NCBI GenBank assembly: GCA_014529385.2
Contig: CM043959.1
Coordinates: 59,346,253-59,410,252, forward strand
Origin: Adiantum capillus-veneris
Taxonomy: Eukaryota > Streptophyta > Polypodiopsida > Polypodiales > Pteridaceae
Length of the DNA stretch: 64,000 bases
Reading direction: 5' to 3'
Below, piece by piece: positions 55,666 to 64,000 of the stretch (within the stretch, counting starts at the first letter, position 1; every line of letters starts with the position of its first letter). A program made the position numbers and the translations under genes. A model generated the notes under the pieces. The model was not told where the DNA came from. It saw nothing but the letters and a program-made list of their open reading frames with translations, and made no database searches.

Positions 55666-57300
55666 TGGCGTTGTAGAAAAGCTTCATTCACTTGAGAGTC
55701 AATTGAAGCATCATGTAGCAAGTGTAATGCATCCCATCTCCCAAACCACTTCTTTATGTCTTGCATCCATCCTGTGCTCAAGATCTTGCTTTTATGCGTC
55801 TTTTGAACTTTTTTGCTTGCTTCCCACGCAATTGTAGGAAGTCGATGTGAGGGGTTTTGACGCATCTTTATCATGTACTCCACAACCCTTTCCATGCCCA
55901 TAACCTCAATTGGAAGAGATCCCGACTCAAGAAGTAGGAGCATATATGGTGTTTGTGTCTTAACTTGGAGAAAGTTTGTAAGAAAACGCTTTTGGACATT
56001 CTCAAACTCTTTCCAAGTAGACTTTGAGATGCTCCCACCCCACACTTCAACTCCATAAAGAAGAACCGGTGTCACCAATGCATCAAAAAGATACTTCTTG
56101 AGAACCCAACACTTGATGTTTCTTGCATTACACATGTTCTCAAATGCATAATATGCTCTCTTTCCCGCTTCCAAACGACGCATAGCACATTCATGCCACT
56201 TGTGATTGGATGGAACCTCAAGGCCAAGGTACTTAAAGCTCTCAACAACTTCAAGTGTCTCGTTGTTGTACACAATGCATGGCTTCTCCCTATGGTTGGT
56301 TTTCACAAGCATAACCTTTGTTTTGGATTCATTTACAATCAGCCCACTATGCAAGCAAAAGTTCTCAAGGACAACCATAAGCTTTTGTGCATCTTCTAAA
56401 GTGTGTGCTAGAAGCACTACATTATCCGCATACAACAAAAGCATGATTACCGCATTGTAAATAGTGACCTCTTCAATGCCTTCTTCTTGCATAAAGTAAA
56501 GTACCATTTGTTCCAATTGATCGATGCATAGACCAAAGAGAGTTGGTGACAATGGACATCCTTGTTTAACCCCAATAGTGCTTACAAAAATTTCTGAAAT
56601 TTCTCTTCCCATGCGCAATTGACAAATCACCTTCTCATAGATTCGAGAAACCGCAAGCATAAACTCACTTGGCACTTGGAGTTCTTCCATCCTTCTCCAC
56701 AAATTGTTACGTGGAATCATATCAAAGGCTTTCTTAAAGTCCACAAAACAACAATACAATCGCTTGCCTTTCAACTGACTTTCCTCCATGAGAACACGAA
56801 GAGTGACAAGATGATCAATGGTGCTATGGCATTCTCTTCAGCCCAATCATTCAATTTCATCTCCATTATGCACCCAAACAACTTTGCCATAAGAGACCCA
56901 ATCATTATAGTCCGGTAGTTGCTTACATTCTTTACATCCCCTCCTTTATGCAAAGGCTTAACCCAATTAGTACTCCAATCATAAGGCATACCATGTTGAA
57001 GTGCAAGGTTGAACATATCACACATCCACTCATGAGTAAAATCTCCCGTCTATTTGATCATCTCCGGCTTGATACCTTGAAGATCTCCCGCTTTGCGAGT
57101 GGCCAACTTTTCAAGCCCACCGCATACATCCTCAATAGTAAAAAAAGACGGCATACATGGGAGTGAACCATAAAATGGATTTTTTTCAGTATTTTCTTGC
57201 TCATATAATTGCCTACAATGTGTGTACATATCCACTAGACTCAAGTTACCAAAATTCTCAACCCGCTTGCCTCTCAAGTTTCTCCAAAATCTTCCACATG
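55575..57300 (-). pseudogene. LINE-6 ORF2 reverse transcriptase, catalytic Asp lost
   Basis: A long open frame at 56789-55575 (404 codons): YCCFVDFKKAFDMIPRNNLW (first Asp present), STIGVKQGCPLSPTLFGLCI, then LLLYADNVVLLAH at 56440-56420, where the family has YADD; GAT-AAT gives Asp-Asn. Upstream blocks in other frames are YRTIMIGSLMAKLFGCIMEM and LATRKAGDLQGIKPEMIK. The polymerase would be inactive from this change alone. Confidence 0.9.
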
Positions 57301-57319
57301 CATGTGCCTTTTCTTGGAC

Positions 57320-58542
57320 TTAAAATTCTTGTTTCTTTACTTCCCATCTTCTTCTCTTCTTTTGAATCAATGCCTTGTATGTATGCAAATGACTTTGATA
57401 GTTGTCTTTGTCCATAGTTGCATCAAGCTTTATAAAGGACTTTCGAGCATCTTGACATTCTTTATCAAACCACCTTTTGCGTGATCTATCTTTGTTGATA
57501 CCATGGAGATGCTTTATGGCAAAGCATTCTTCCACACAAGAACAAATAGCTTTCTTGAAAGCTTCCCATTTAGTTTCCAATGGTGCATCACATTGAAGCT
57601 TTATCATCCATAATTTTTGCTCAACCATTTCAATGTACATTGATGCCCGTTTGAAATCCATACATAGTGATAACTTCTCTTTCCTTTGGCTGAGATTATC
57701 ATGCTTAGTTGCTTCTCCACATGAAAGGTCAATACATAAGGTGCGATGGTCGGATTCCGGGGTCCATTGACCAAACATAAAACTCTTTATGCGATACATG
57801 ATGGCTTCAGAGAGTAGCATATAGTCAATCACACTATCCCCATTATGTCTCCTACATGTAAATCCATTGGTTCCACTCCAAAAAGATACACCATTGGCAA
57901 TGAGCATACCCGTGCTATTACACATATGTAAAAGTAACTTTCTATAGTGATCCGGCTCTTTCTCATCCATTGAAGTACGATCATACAAGTGAACTTCCTC
58001 CAACTCCCTTGAAATGTATGGCATATCAAATTGTTGAGTATCATGCTGCAATGTTTTTGTGCGAGCATTCATATCCCCAAATACAATAACATCACCTTCA
58101 CCTTGAAATAAGCAATGTCCTCTTCCAAATCAGAAAATGGTTGATCTCTATCCATGCAAGCATAAAAGGGAGAATCATGATGAGGAATGTAGCAACCGGC
58201 TACAAAAATGGGTGCTCTTTTTGGTGTCATAATTTTCAGCCATACATAACGTTTGTACTTGTCATCTTTCACAATTGATACAAAATCTTCCAATCCTTTC
58301 TTAACCATACATGCTAACCCTCCTTGTCCTCTTCGTTGCTTGAGATTCTTTGACCACATCAATGAATGTACATTGTAATCCTCCAAGCCGTTAATCCTTT
58401 GTGTATCATGCTCCCAAGTTTCAACAAGAAGTACAACATCGGCTTTGCTTGTTAGTTCATCAATGCCAACCCCCGCATTCCATGGGTATCCATTACAATT
58501 CCAAAAGCATATTTTCAATTGTAACTCGGTCTCATAGGTCAC
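57320..58542 (-). pseudogene. LINE-6 ORF2 endonuclease
   Basis: 58542-58069: LKICFWNCNGYPWNAGVGID, VVLLVETWEHDTQ (catalytic Glu), FVAGCYIPHHDSPFYA; a frameshift at about 58080 near VMLYLGI; then 58072-57320: GDMNARTK-type start (MNARTKTLQ), HNGDSVIDYMLLSEAI and TPESDHRTLCIDLSC (SDH). The D-N of the GD(F/M)N block falls on the shift. Confidence 0.85.
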
Positions 58543-58548
58543 ACATCC

Positions 58549-59499
58549 CTATTTGCTTGAGATACTTGCCTCCTCCTTGGGCACATTTTCTTCATGAGAG
58601 ATCTCCTTGTTTTTATTATTCTTTTCCTCATATGCCTTGCGACGCATATTTTGTTGCTTAATAGTGCGATCTTCACATACAAAACATTTTGTATCCCTCA
58701 AATAGATCCAACTATTATCAAGGATAATCTTTCGCTTGGTCTCATCCGACATGGTGTATACAATTGGCCGTTCTCCCGAGCGAGGAGCTCCTTGCTTCCC
58801 CACTCTATGTGCTCCATAGACCATAACTCCGGACATGCCAAAGTGGGTTTTGAAGAAATCTTCAATAACAATGGCAAGAGAAGGAGGTGTCTCTAACTTC
58901 TCTTCGGGAATTCCACGAATAACAATGTTCTTGGAACGTCGCTCCCGTTCCTTCAACTCCTCCACATCCACATTCTCAACATTCTTTGTTTGAACCATAG
59001 CTTGCATGAGTGAGGAATTAGAAACCACATTGCTACCACATACATCAGCCCAAGACTTGTTTGTGCATACATTTTTCATGTCGCATACATCCCGTCTCAT
59101 AGTGTCAAATTTCTCCTCTTTCAATACATGGTCATGCTCTACTTTGCTCATCCGCTCCTTCAAAGCATTCAAGTCCACAAGAGAGCGTTTACATTCCTTC
59201 ACTTCCTCTTCAAGTTGCATCAAACGTGTTGTTTGCATCTCAAGTGTCCTCTTGAGATTCTCATTCTCAACCACAAGTACCCTTAGTGTGCCATTCTCCA
59301 TTGCAAGTGCTCGTAAGTCTTCGCCTTGTTTGTTTACGGTCTCTTGCAATGATACCAAGTACGCCATGATCATGGTTTCCGATGTCGTTGGTTGGGTGGT
59401 TGTGTTGCTATCTCCACACTTAGGAGATTTTGGATCATTTTCCACAATGGTTGTGGACCTTGTTGAAGAAGAAGAACCCTTGCGAGTGCCGGAAGACAT
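58549..59499 (-). CDS. LINE-6 ORF1 protein, intact
   Basis: 316 codons, no lesion, ATG at 59499 (MSSGTRKGSSSSTRSTT). A Ser/Thr-rich N-terminus is followed by a coiled coil of about 90 residues (NLKRTLEMQTTRLMQLEEEV), then RRSKNIVIRGIPEEKLETPP, an RRM start typical of L1 ORF1p-like proteins, and a basic C-terminus. It stops 7 bp before the ORF2 start region, allowing reinitiation or coupled translation. Confidence 0.83.
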   Translation of the reverse strand: MSSGTRKGSSSSTRSTTIVENDPKSPKCGDSNTTTQPTTSETMIMAYLVSLQETVNKQGEDLRALAMENGTLRVLVVENENLKRTLEMQTTRLMQLEEEVKECKRSLVDLNALKERMSKVEHDHVLKEEKFDTMRRDVCDMKNVCTNKSWADVCGSNVVSNSSLMQAMVQTKNVENVDVEELKERERRSKNIVIRGIPEEKLETPPSLAIVIEDFFKTHFGMSGVMVYGAHRVGKQGAPRSGERPIVYTMSDETKRKIILDNSWIYLRDTKCFVCEDRTIKQQNMRRKAYEEKNNKNKEISHEENVPKEEASISSK

Positions 59500-59593
59500 T
59501 GTATGTAAAATAGGAGATGAGAATCAATTTTGTTGAACCTGTTCACTTCGGAAATGCTGCTACAGAAACGCCTTCCATAACTCTGAAAATTTC

Positions 59594-59595
<2 letters not shown>

Positions 59596-59652
<57 letters not shown>

Positions 59653-59700
59653 TCGTCCATGGAGGTGAGATATGACCCATAGGACCGAAAACAAAACATT
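59596..59700 (-). mobile_element. severely 5'-truncated LINE 3' end with (TC)n tail
   Basis: 59648-59692 in sense reads CGGTCCTATGGGTCATATCT then CACCTCCATGGACGATGAT, the same terminal hairpin as LINE-6, followed by a (TC)n tail (59647-59596). Only about 50 bp of LINE remain. LINE-6 inserted in or next to this tail. Confidence 0.75.
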
Positions 59701-61440
59701 ACAATGGTTTCTTCTAAGTGAATGTATCGGATACGTATCAGTTAAGGACCAAGAGTGAATGCATCGGATACATATCAGTGAATGCATTTACTTGCAAACA
59801 ATGGACTGCCTCTTGGATCAACGATGCCCTTGTTGGTTACCGGCCAACAAACCTTTGCTGCCCCAAATTGGTTGGTGTGAACCAAACTGCAAATGGGATG
59901 GATGCGCATAGAGCGAATGGCTGGATATGCAAACACCGATGTCCATGAAGGTTACCAGGCAGCCTATGCTGCCCCTATGTGGGAAGATTGGTGAGAGCAA
60001 CGCCAAATGGGAAATGAAGATGGATATGTCCTTTGGAACGCCCACGAACCATGGCAAAGCCTCTGTATGATGTGTCAGGAAACCGCCAAGTAACTCTTCA
60101 AAGACAGAGGCTCCTCTTGGAGCTTCGACTAGATTGCGATATGATGGAAGCTCCAGATGAATCCTCATCTCTGCAAATGATGTGGCTATGAATGTAGGCT
60201 CACGATGCTTGCAAACTCCCGCGGTGGCTGCCGCGGATTGGAAGCCTTTCGCTTCGGATTGATGGCAATCGATTGCTAAGAAGATGCAGATGGTGTGGAC
60301 CTGATGTGATGCCAAAGATGTGTGCAGATTGATGGCAATGCAATGCCTCTTCTAGAATGAGGAATTCTCCAAGCAGATGGGAGAGATGGTTCTTCAAACA
60401 ATGCCAAGTCTCCAAAGATAATAGGCTATCCAAAGATAATAGGCTTATCTGGATGGCGCCTTCCTTTGTCGTCATAGGCTGCTGACAATTTCTGATACTC
60501 GAAATCAACATCTTCGTGTTTCTTGTGCATGTCTTCAATGATGCGATCTGCCATGTCGAAGAATTTACGATTGCAAATATCCAATACACACATGCAATAT
60601 CTTAAGTGCAGACTCTACTGTCTCGAATGGGGAATGTCACCTCGGTAACTCTTCAAGATGAAGCACCTCCGGGGCTGATTTGATGCACCTTTGGATCCTT
60701 CTCAATGTGGGATTGCCGATGGCCACCAAGGGGTAGATCTGGGACTGAATTGCGCTCCCGATGTGAGAGAGGAATGAAGGGCTGAAAGCTGGCTGCAAAA
60801 ACGCAGCAGATCTATCGCATAAAGCAGGATTGAAAACAGAGATCTGATGATCCCGATGATGGACAACAATGGAGCACTCAATGACGGTGAGGGAATGGCC
60901 GAGGTGAGGTTCGATGGGCTGCCAAAGTACCAGCTCAAACTTTGACTTATAAATTTACTAAGGCTTAGGTAGGACAAACTGTCCACCAGACCCAACAAAC
61001 AAAACATTTAAAATGATTTATTAATAACTTCGGCCAGGGGGTGAGTTTTGGGTGAAACTGTCGCACATCTGTTGATTTGGGAATCCAATCGACGCTGGGA
61101 ATGGCTCCTTGGATTCCTCTAACCAAAAAATACATGCACCTCATGCGAGATGCTGACCGTAGTGTAACAAAACTTTTCAAAACGCATGTACAAACCATTT
61201 ATGCAAGAGGGTTCCTAAACTAGAAAACCTAATCTAATGGACTCGTCCAGACATGCGGGTTCTTCGAACAGGCTCACAAAATTGCGAGTACTCATTCTCC
61301 TAGGATTCTAGACACTCCTATCTAGGAAGGAGAAAACTGGCTTTGGAAGTCGATGAAGCATGTCCACGTGGCACACAGAGCCATGTGCACATGACATGAG
61401 ATCATAGAGGCTGACAATGACTCAGATGCAACAGCTACAG
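59701..61440. other. no recognisable gene
   Basis: Starts with a short imperfect duplication (GTGAATG(T/C)ATCGGATAC(G/A)TATCAG, 59717-59783). A 165-codon open frame on the minus strand (60315-59818) has no recognisable motif and poor codon quality. A small duplication CCAAAGATAATAGGCT lies at 60411-60444. I see no other structure. Confidence 0.4.
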
Positions 61441-61900
61441 TGGAAGCTCTTGGGCTTGATGAGCCTATGAAAGTCAAGCGGTATTCCTTTATTGACTAAA
61501 TTCCACAAGTTACAATTGTATGTGACCACACACTATTGATCGGAATTTTTACAATGGCCCGGGCCTTTCATTTATAAGCGCTTAGTGTTTCAAAAGCGAC
61601 TTAAAAGTCAGCTTTTTAAAATTGCCCCAGTCTTTTGCTTTCAAAAGTTATAGCCTATAAGCTTTTCACTGTTAAAAGTAAGTCATGTCAAAAACTGCCG
61701 TACTGTGCCACTTCCATGAAGTTCGCGTGTTGCCGCGCAGAACGTGCCGTGGATGTCGTGACGCTGATAGAAGAATCTCTTGTTTTGTGGTCTCCTTGGA
61801 TACATTGGCTGCGACTCCATCTTGGTGCCATGTTTGCTTGCTCGTCACAGAGTCCATCTATGAAGAACATTGAAATTGGAAGCAAGTGGGCGAGCGAGGG
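61440..61900 (-). repeat. LTR-like sequence B
   Basis: Minus strand has a TATAAATG element near 61580, then GTCAATAAAGGAATACCGC (polyadenylation-like) near 61500-61480. Layout and several words match LTR A at 62095-62639, but the borders are unclear. Confidence 0.45.
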
Positions 61901-62094
61901 CCTCGCCCGGGGGGGGGCTAGGGGGTGGTAGGAGAGAGAGGGTTGATGAGAAGGGGGGAGGGGGGCAGCAAATGTAATAGACTTGGGCACCCCAGGCCAA
62001 TAATCTGATGCAACACATGTGAGAGAAATCTGAAACAACTCAACAAATGGAACAAAACTGAGAAAGAGAGACGACACGACACGACGAAGTTACG

Positions 62095-62639
62095 TGCCCA
62101 GAGAGATTGGCCCCAAAGACTGGCGCCCCTTTTGGTATCTCTTTATTATTGATGCTTCACAAAGTACAATGTCTGAGGGTCCTCGTCTCTGCCGTGCTCC
62201 ACAATGTACAAATTGGCAAGAGAGAAGCCCTGGCTTTTTATTTATAGGCCCTAGGCCTTCCAAAAGCAGTTACATGAAAAGCTTCAAGTCTAAAAGCATC
62301 TGGGCCCCAAAAGTTGGCGCTAGGGCAGCCAACGCAAACCGCGGAAATCTGTACAGTGCCACGTTAGCAGTCAGCGCGAATTGTGGAACGGCCGTACGGT
62401 GCTGCCCACATCAGCATCTTCACGCAATTTTGGGTCCAACTTTATTTAAAAATAGGTTTCAGGCCCCTCGGTCGGGGTACCATAAGTTGCAACTTATAAG
62501 CTTCAAGATCTTTAATTTAAGCCTCTCGGATAGGCTCTGTAAGTTGGTAAAACTCTATCTGCATCTTTTCACTAGGATTTGGACCCCCCTCTCTTCATAG
62601 TACGTCCAATCGGCCATGCCACGTGAGCACTTTGTGACA
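62095..62639 (-). repeat. LTR A of a minus-strand retrotransposon
   Basis: Sense start TGTCACAAAGTGCTCACGTG at 62639, TATAAATA near 62238, an AATAAAG signal near 62140. The 3' border is not certain. It is preceded directly by a polypurine tract, so it is the 3' LTR of the element upstream in sense. Confidence 0.6.
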
Positions 62640-62655
62640 TACCTCCCTCTTGAAA
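62640..62655 (-). promoter_or_regulatory. polypurine tract of LTR element A
   Basis: Sense CAAGAGGGAGGTA immediately before the TGTCAC LTR start. Confidence 0.7.
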
Positions 62656-63240
62656 GAATTGTAATCGCCCTCGACTAGGCCTGCAAAACCAACATAAGCT
62701 AGAAACTAGTTCAGTAGATACTGACTCTAAGTACCGACGCACTAGACAACACATATTCAACACTTGCACTAAAATTCACATCACTATCCCTGTCGAGATC
62801 TTAGATGAGAGTCATGATTCATTGTAACGTATTTAGCAATCACATCTAGTCGTGGAGCCCTTTTGGCCTAAAAAACCACATCAGACATACATTTCAACCA
62901 CCATTTGCCTGCCTAGGGACTTTATATCTGCTTTAGCATCTTGCCATGCACATGTAGACCCCCATAGCAATACACTGTGCTGCTCACAGCATCAACCAAC
63001 TTTGGTCGCACCAATGTCACGTTCGTACTCCTGAGTGAGCCATGAAGAAGTAAAAACTTGCTTGAACTGTAGCCACTTCATTGGTGCTTCCCTCCGTAAG
63101 ACCACCATGTTTGCGCGTTTCCCTTAAGATAAGATGCTGCCCCCCCTAACCTTGGAGTGCTCTAAGTAGTGTCCTCTGGAGAAGGCTATATCGAACTGTT
63201 GAGGGATGAAAGCGAGGCCTTGTGGGTATCTTGAAAACCA
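62656..63240. other. internal region between gag-like ORF B and the LTR
   Basis: No open frame or polymerase motif recognised. It would be the 3' untranslated part of the LTR element, or a deletion scar. Confidence 0.4.
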
Positions 63241-63249
63241 GAAAAAGTA

Positions 63250-64000
63250 TCAAAATTTCAATGCTTGCTCTCCCTCCTTGAAATCCTTCGGCTTCTTGCC
63301 CTTATCCTCGAGAAAATCATACTGATTGGCTCTATAAAAATACTTCCTCTTTTTAGCTCATCGGAGTCCAAACTTTTAGAGGAGGATTTGATCGGTCAAA
63401 TTACGTGGGAGATCGCCGGTGGGATATGCTCTTCTTTGCCTTCTTTTTGTTTTTCTATGTCTCTGAGTCCTTCTCCTCTTCCTGCTCTTTCTGTCCTCGT
63501 CACTAGAGTGAGAGGAGGAAGAAGTGTTTGAGCTGTCAGAGCTGTCAAAATAGGATGAGGATGAACTGGAAACACCCTCAAAGCGCACATGCTTCTTTGC
63601 CTTTCGTGCATTCTCATAAGTAGATTTCCGACCCAAGTAGCCGGGATAGTCTGTTGCTCAACTCTGTCTCTTCGGCTGCTTCTTGGTCTTCATGAGTCGA
63701 CTGACTAGCCTTTCTATTGCTTCGTTGAATTCATCCTCTGAGTAGGTGTTGCTGACATAGGTGTCTTTTTCAAAGCTGACTTCAGAGGTGAACGGTTGGC
63801 CGTACGCCATTGGGAATGCATTTTGTCAATTGGGTGCTTGATCAAAAATTTTGCATACTGAGGATCTTTTGAATACTGGAGCATCTGTCGGGCACAGGCA
63901 TCAACCTGCTATTGACGCGGCAACTCCATTCGTTCATACTCCGAGGGGCAAGAGTGCGAGAAAGGGGTTTGGGGTGCCAAGGATGGTGGGTAGCAACTGA
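63250..64000 (-). pseudogene. gag-like ORF of an unclassified LTR retroelement, copy B
   Basis: The minus strand enters from beyond the window. Blocks: YERMELPRQ, stop, QVDACARQMLQYSKDPQYAK, HPIDKMHSQW, a shift, then YSEDEFNEAIERLVSRLMKT, HVRFEGVSSSSSSYFDSSDS (Ser-rich) and RKSRKRRRTQRHRKTKRRQR (strongly basic, possible nucleic-acid binding), ending near 63250 with GLAFIPQQFDIAFSRG. It is homologous to copy A at 33690-34610. No polymerase gene lies between it and the LTR at 62639. Confidence 0.5.

Larger units (their letters stand above)
55265..59595 (-). mobile_element. LINE-6: L1-type LINE with coiled-coil ORF1
   Basis: Sense order: short 5' UTR, ORF1 (59499-58549, intact), ORF2 (58542 to about 55297, broken), conserved 3' hairpin, (TC)n tail. 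The distance from the ORF2 stop to the tail is only about 35 bp. The ORF1 type and 3' end place it with LINE-3 and LINE-4, but it is a separate family. Both flanks are AG repeats. Confidence 0.92.

Noticed and set aside
59818-60315. 165-codon minus frame as a gene
   Set aside because: Composition looks random, no motif and no neighbours supporting it.

Overview
This is nuclear DNA from a large, repeat-rich plant genome. The only clear host gene is the first two coding exons of IFT121 (WDR35), a ciliary transport protein, at 30141-31717 on the + strand. Flowering plants and conifers lack cilia, so the host should be a land plant with swimming sperm: a fern, lycophyte, bryophyte, cycad or Ginkgo. 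A homosporous fern such as Ceratopteris would fit the transposon load and large introns, but the species is inferred, not shown.

Layout. 1-2000: remnants of an unrecognised spliced minus-strand gene. 3133-5020: satellite of three 630-bp units, each built from about 165-bp sub-repeats. 5040-5900: a second satellite whose monomer is an imperfect palindrome. 6060-6660: decayed Ty1/copia gag. 6690-17440: a minus-strand plant L1 LINE (LINE-1), split by a nearly complete 5.55-kb Ty1/copia element (10626-16178; 192-bp LTRs, 5-bp target duplication). 17810-28692: a sister LINE (LINE-2), split by a 6.7-kb CACTA transposon (21692-28418; 12-bp inverted termini, 3-bp target duplication). The CACTA keeps an apparently intact Transposase_24-type gene and an internally deleted tnpD-type gene. 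It also carries a fragment of a host heavy-metal-associated (HIPP-type) gene and tRNA-derived SINEs.

30141-31717: IFT121 exons 1-2; exon 3 was not found, so the intron is more than 32 kb or the gene is broken. 33700-34710: gag-like fragment with primer-binding site of a minus-strand LTR element. 34868-45715: two related LINEs (LINE-3, LINE-4) with a coiled-coil ORF1. 45890-54795: endogenous caulimovirid-like pararetrovirus fragment (promoter, tRNA-Met primer site, broken movement-protein ORF and a second ORF), interrupted by LINE-5 with a 15-bp target duplication. 54892-55206: two SINEs in tandem. 55265-59595: LINE-6. 59648-59700: the 3' tip of another LINE. 61440-64000: LTR-like sequences and a second gag-like fragment with a polypurine tract directly against an LTR.

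The window is a record of nested insertions rather than an operon. The main leads are: (1) a conserved 3'-terminal hairpin followed by (TC)n tails in one LINE lineage, apparently shared by a tRNA-derived SINE that may parasitise it; (2) a metal-binding-domain gene fragment captured by the CACTA element; (3) a pararetroviral fossil beside a cilium gene; (4) two unusual satellites. All LINE, CACTA and gag-like genes lie on the minus strand, opposite to IFT121.
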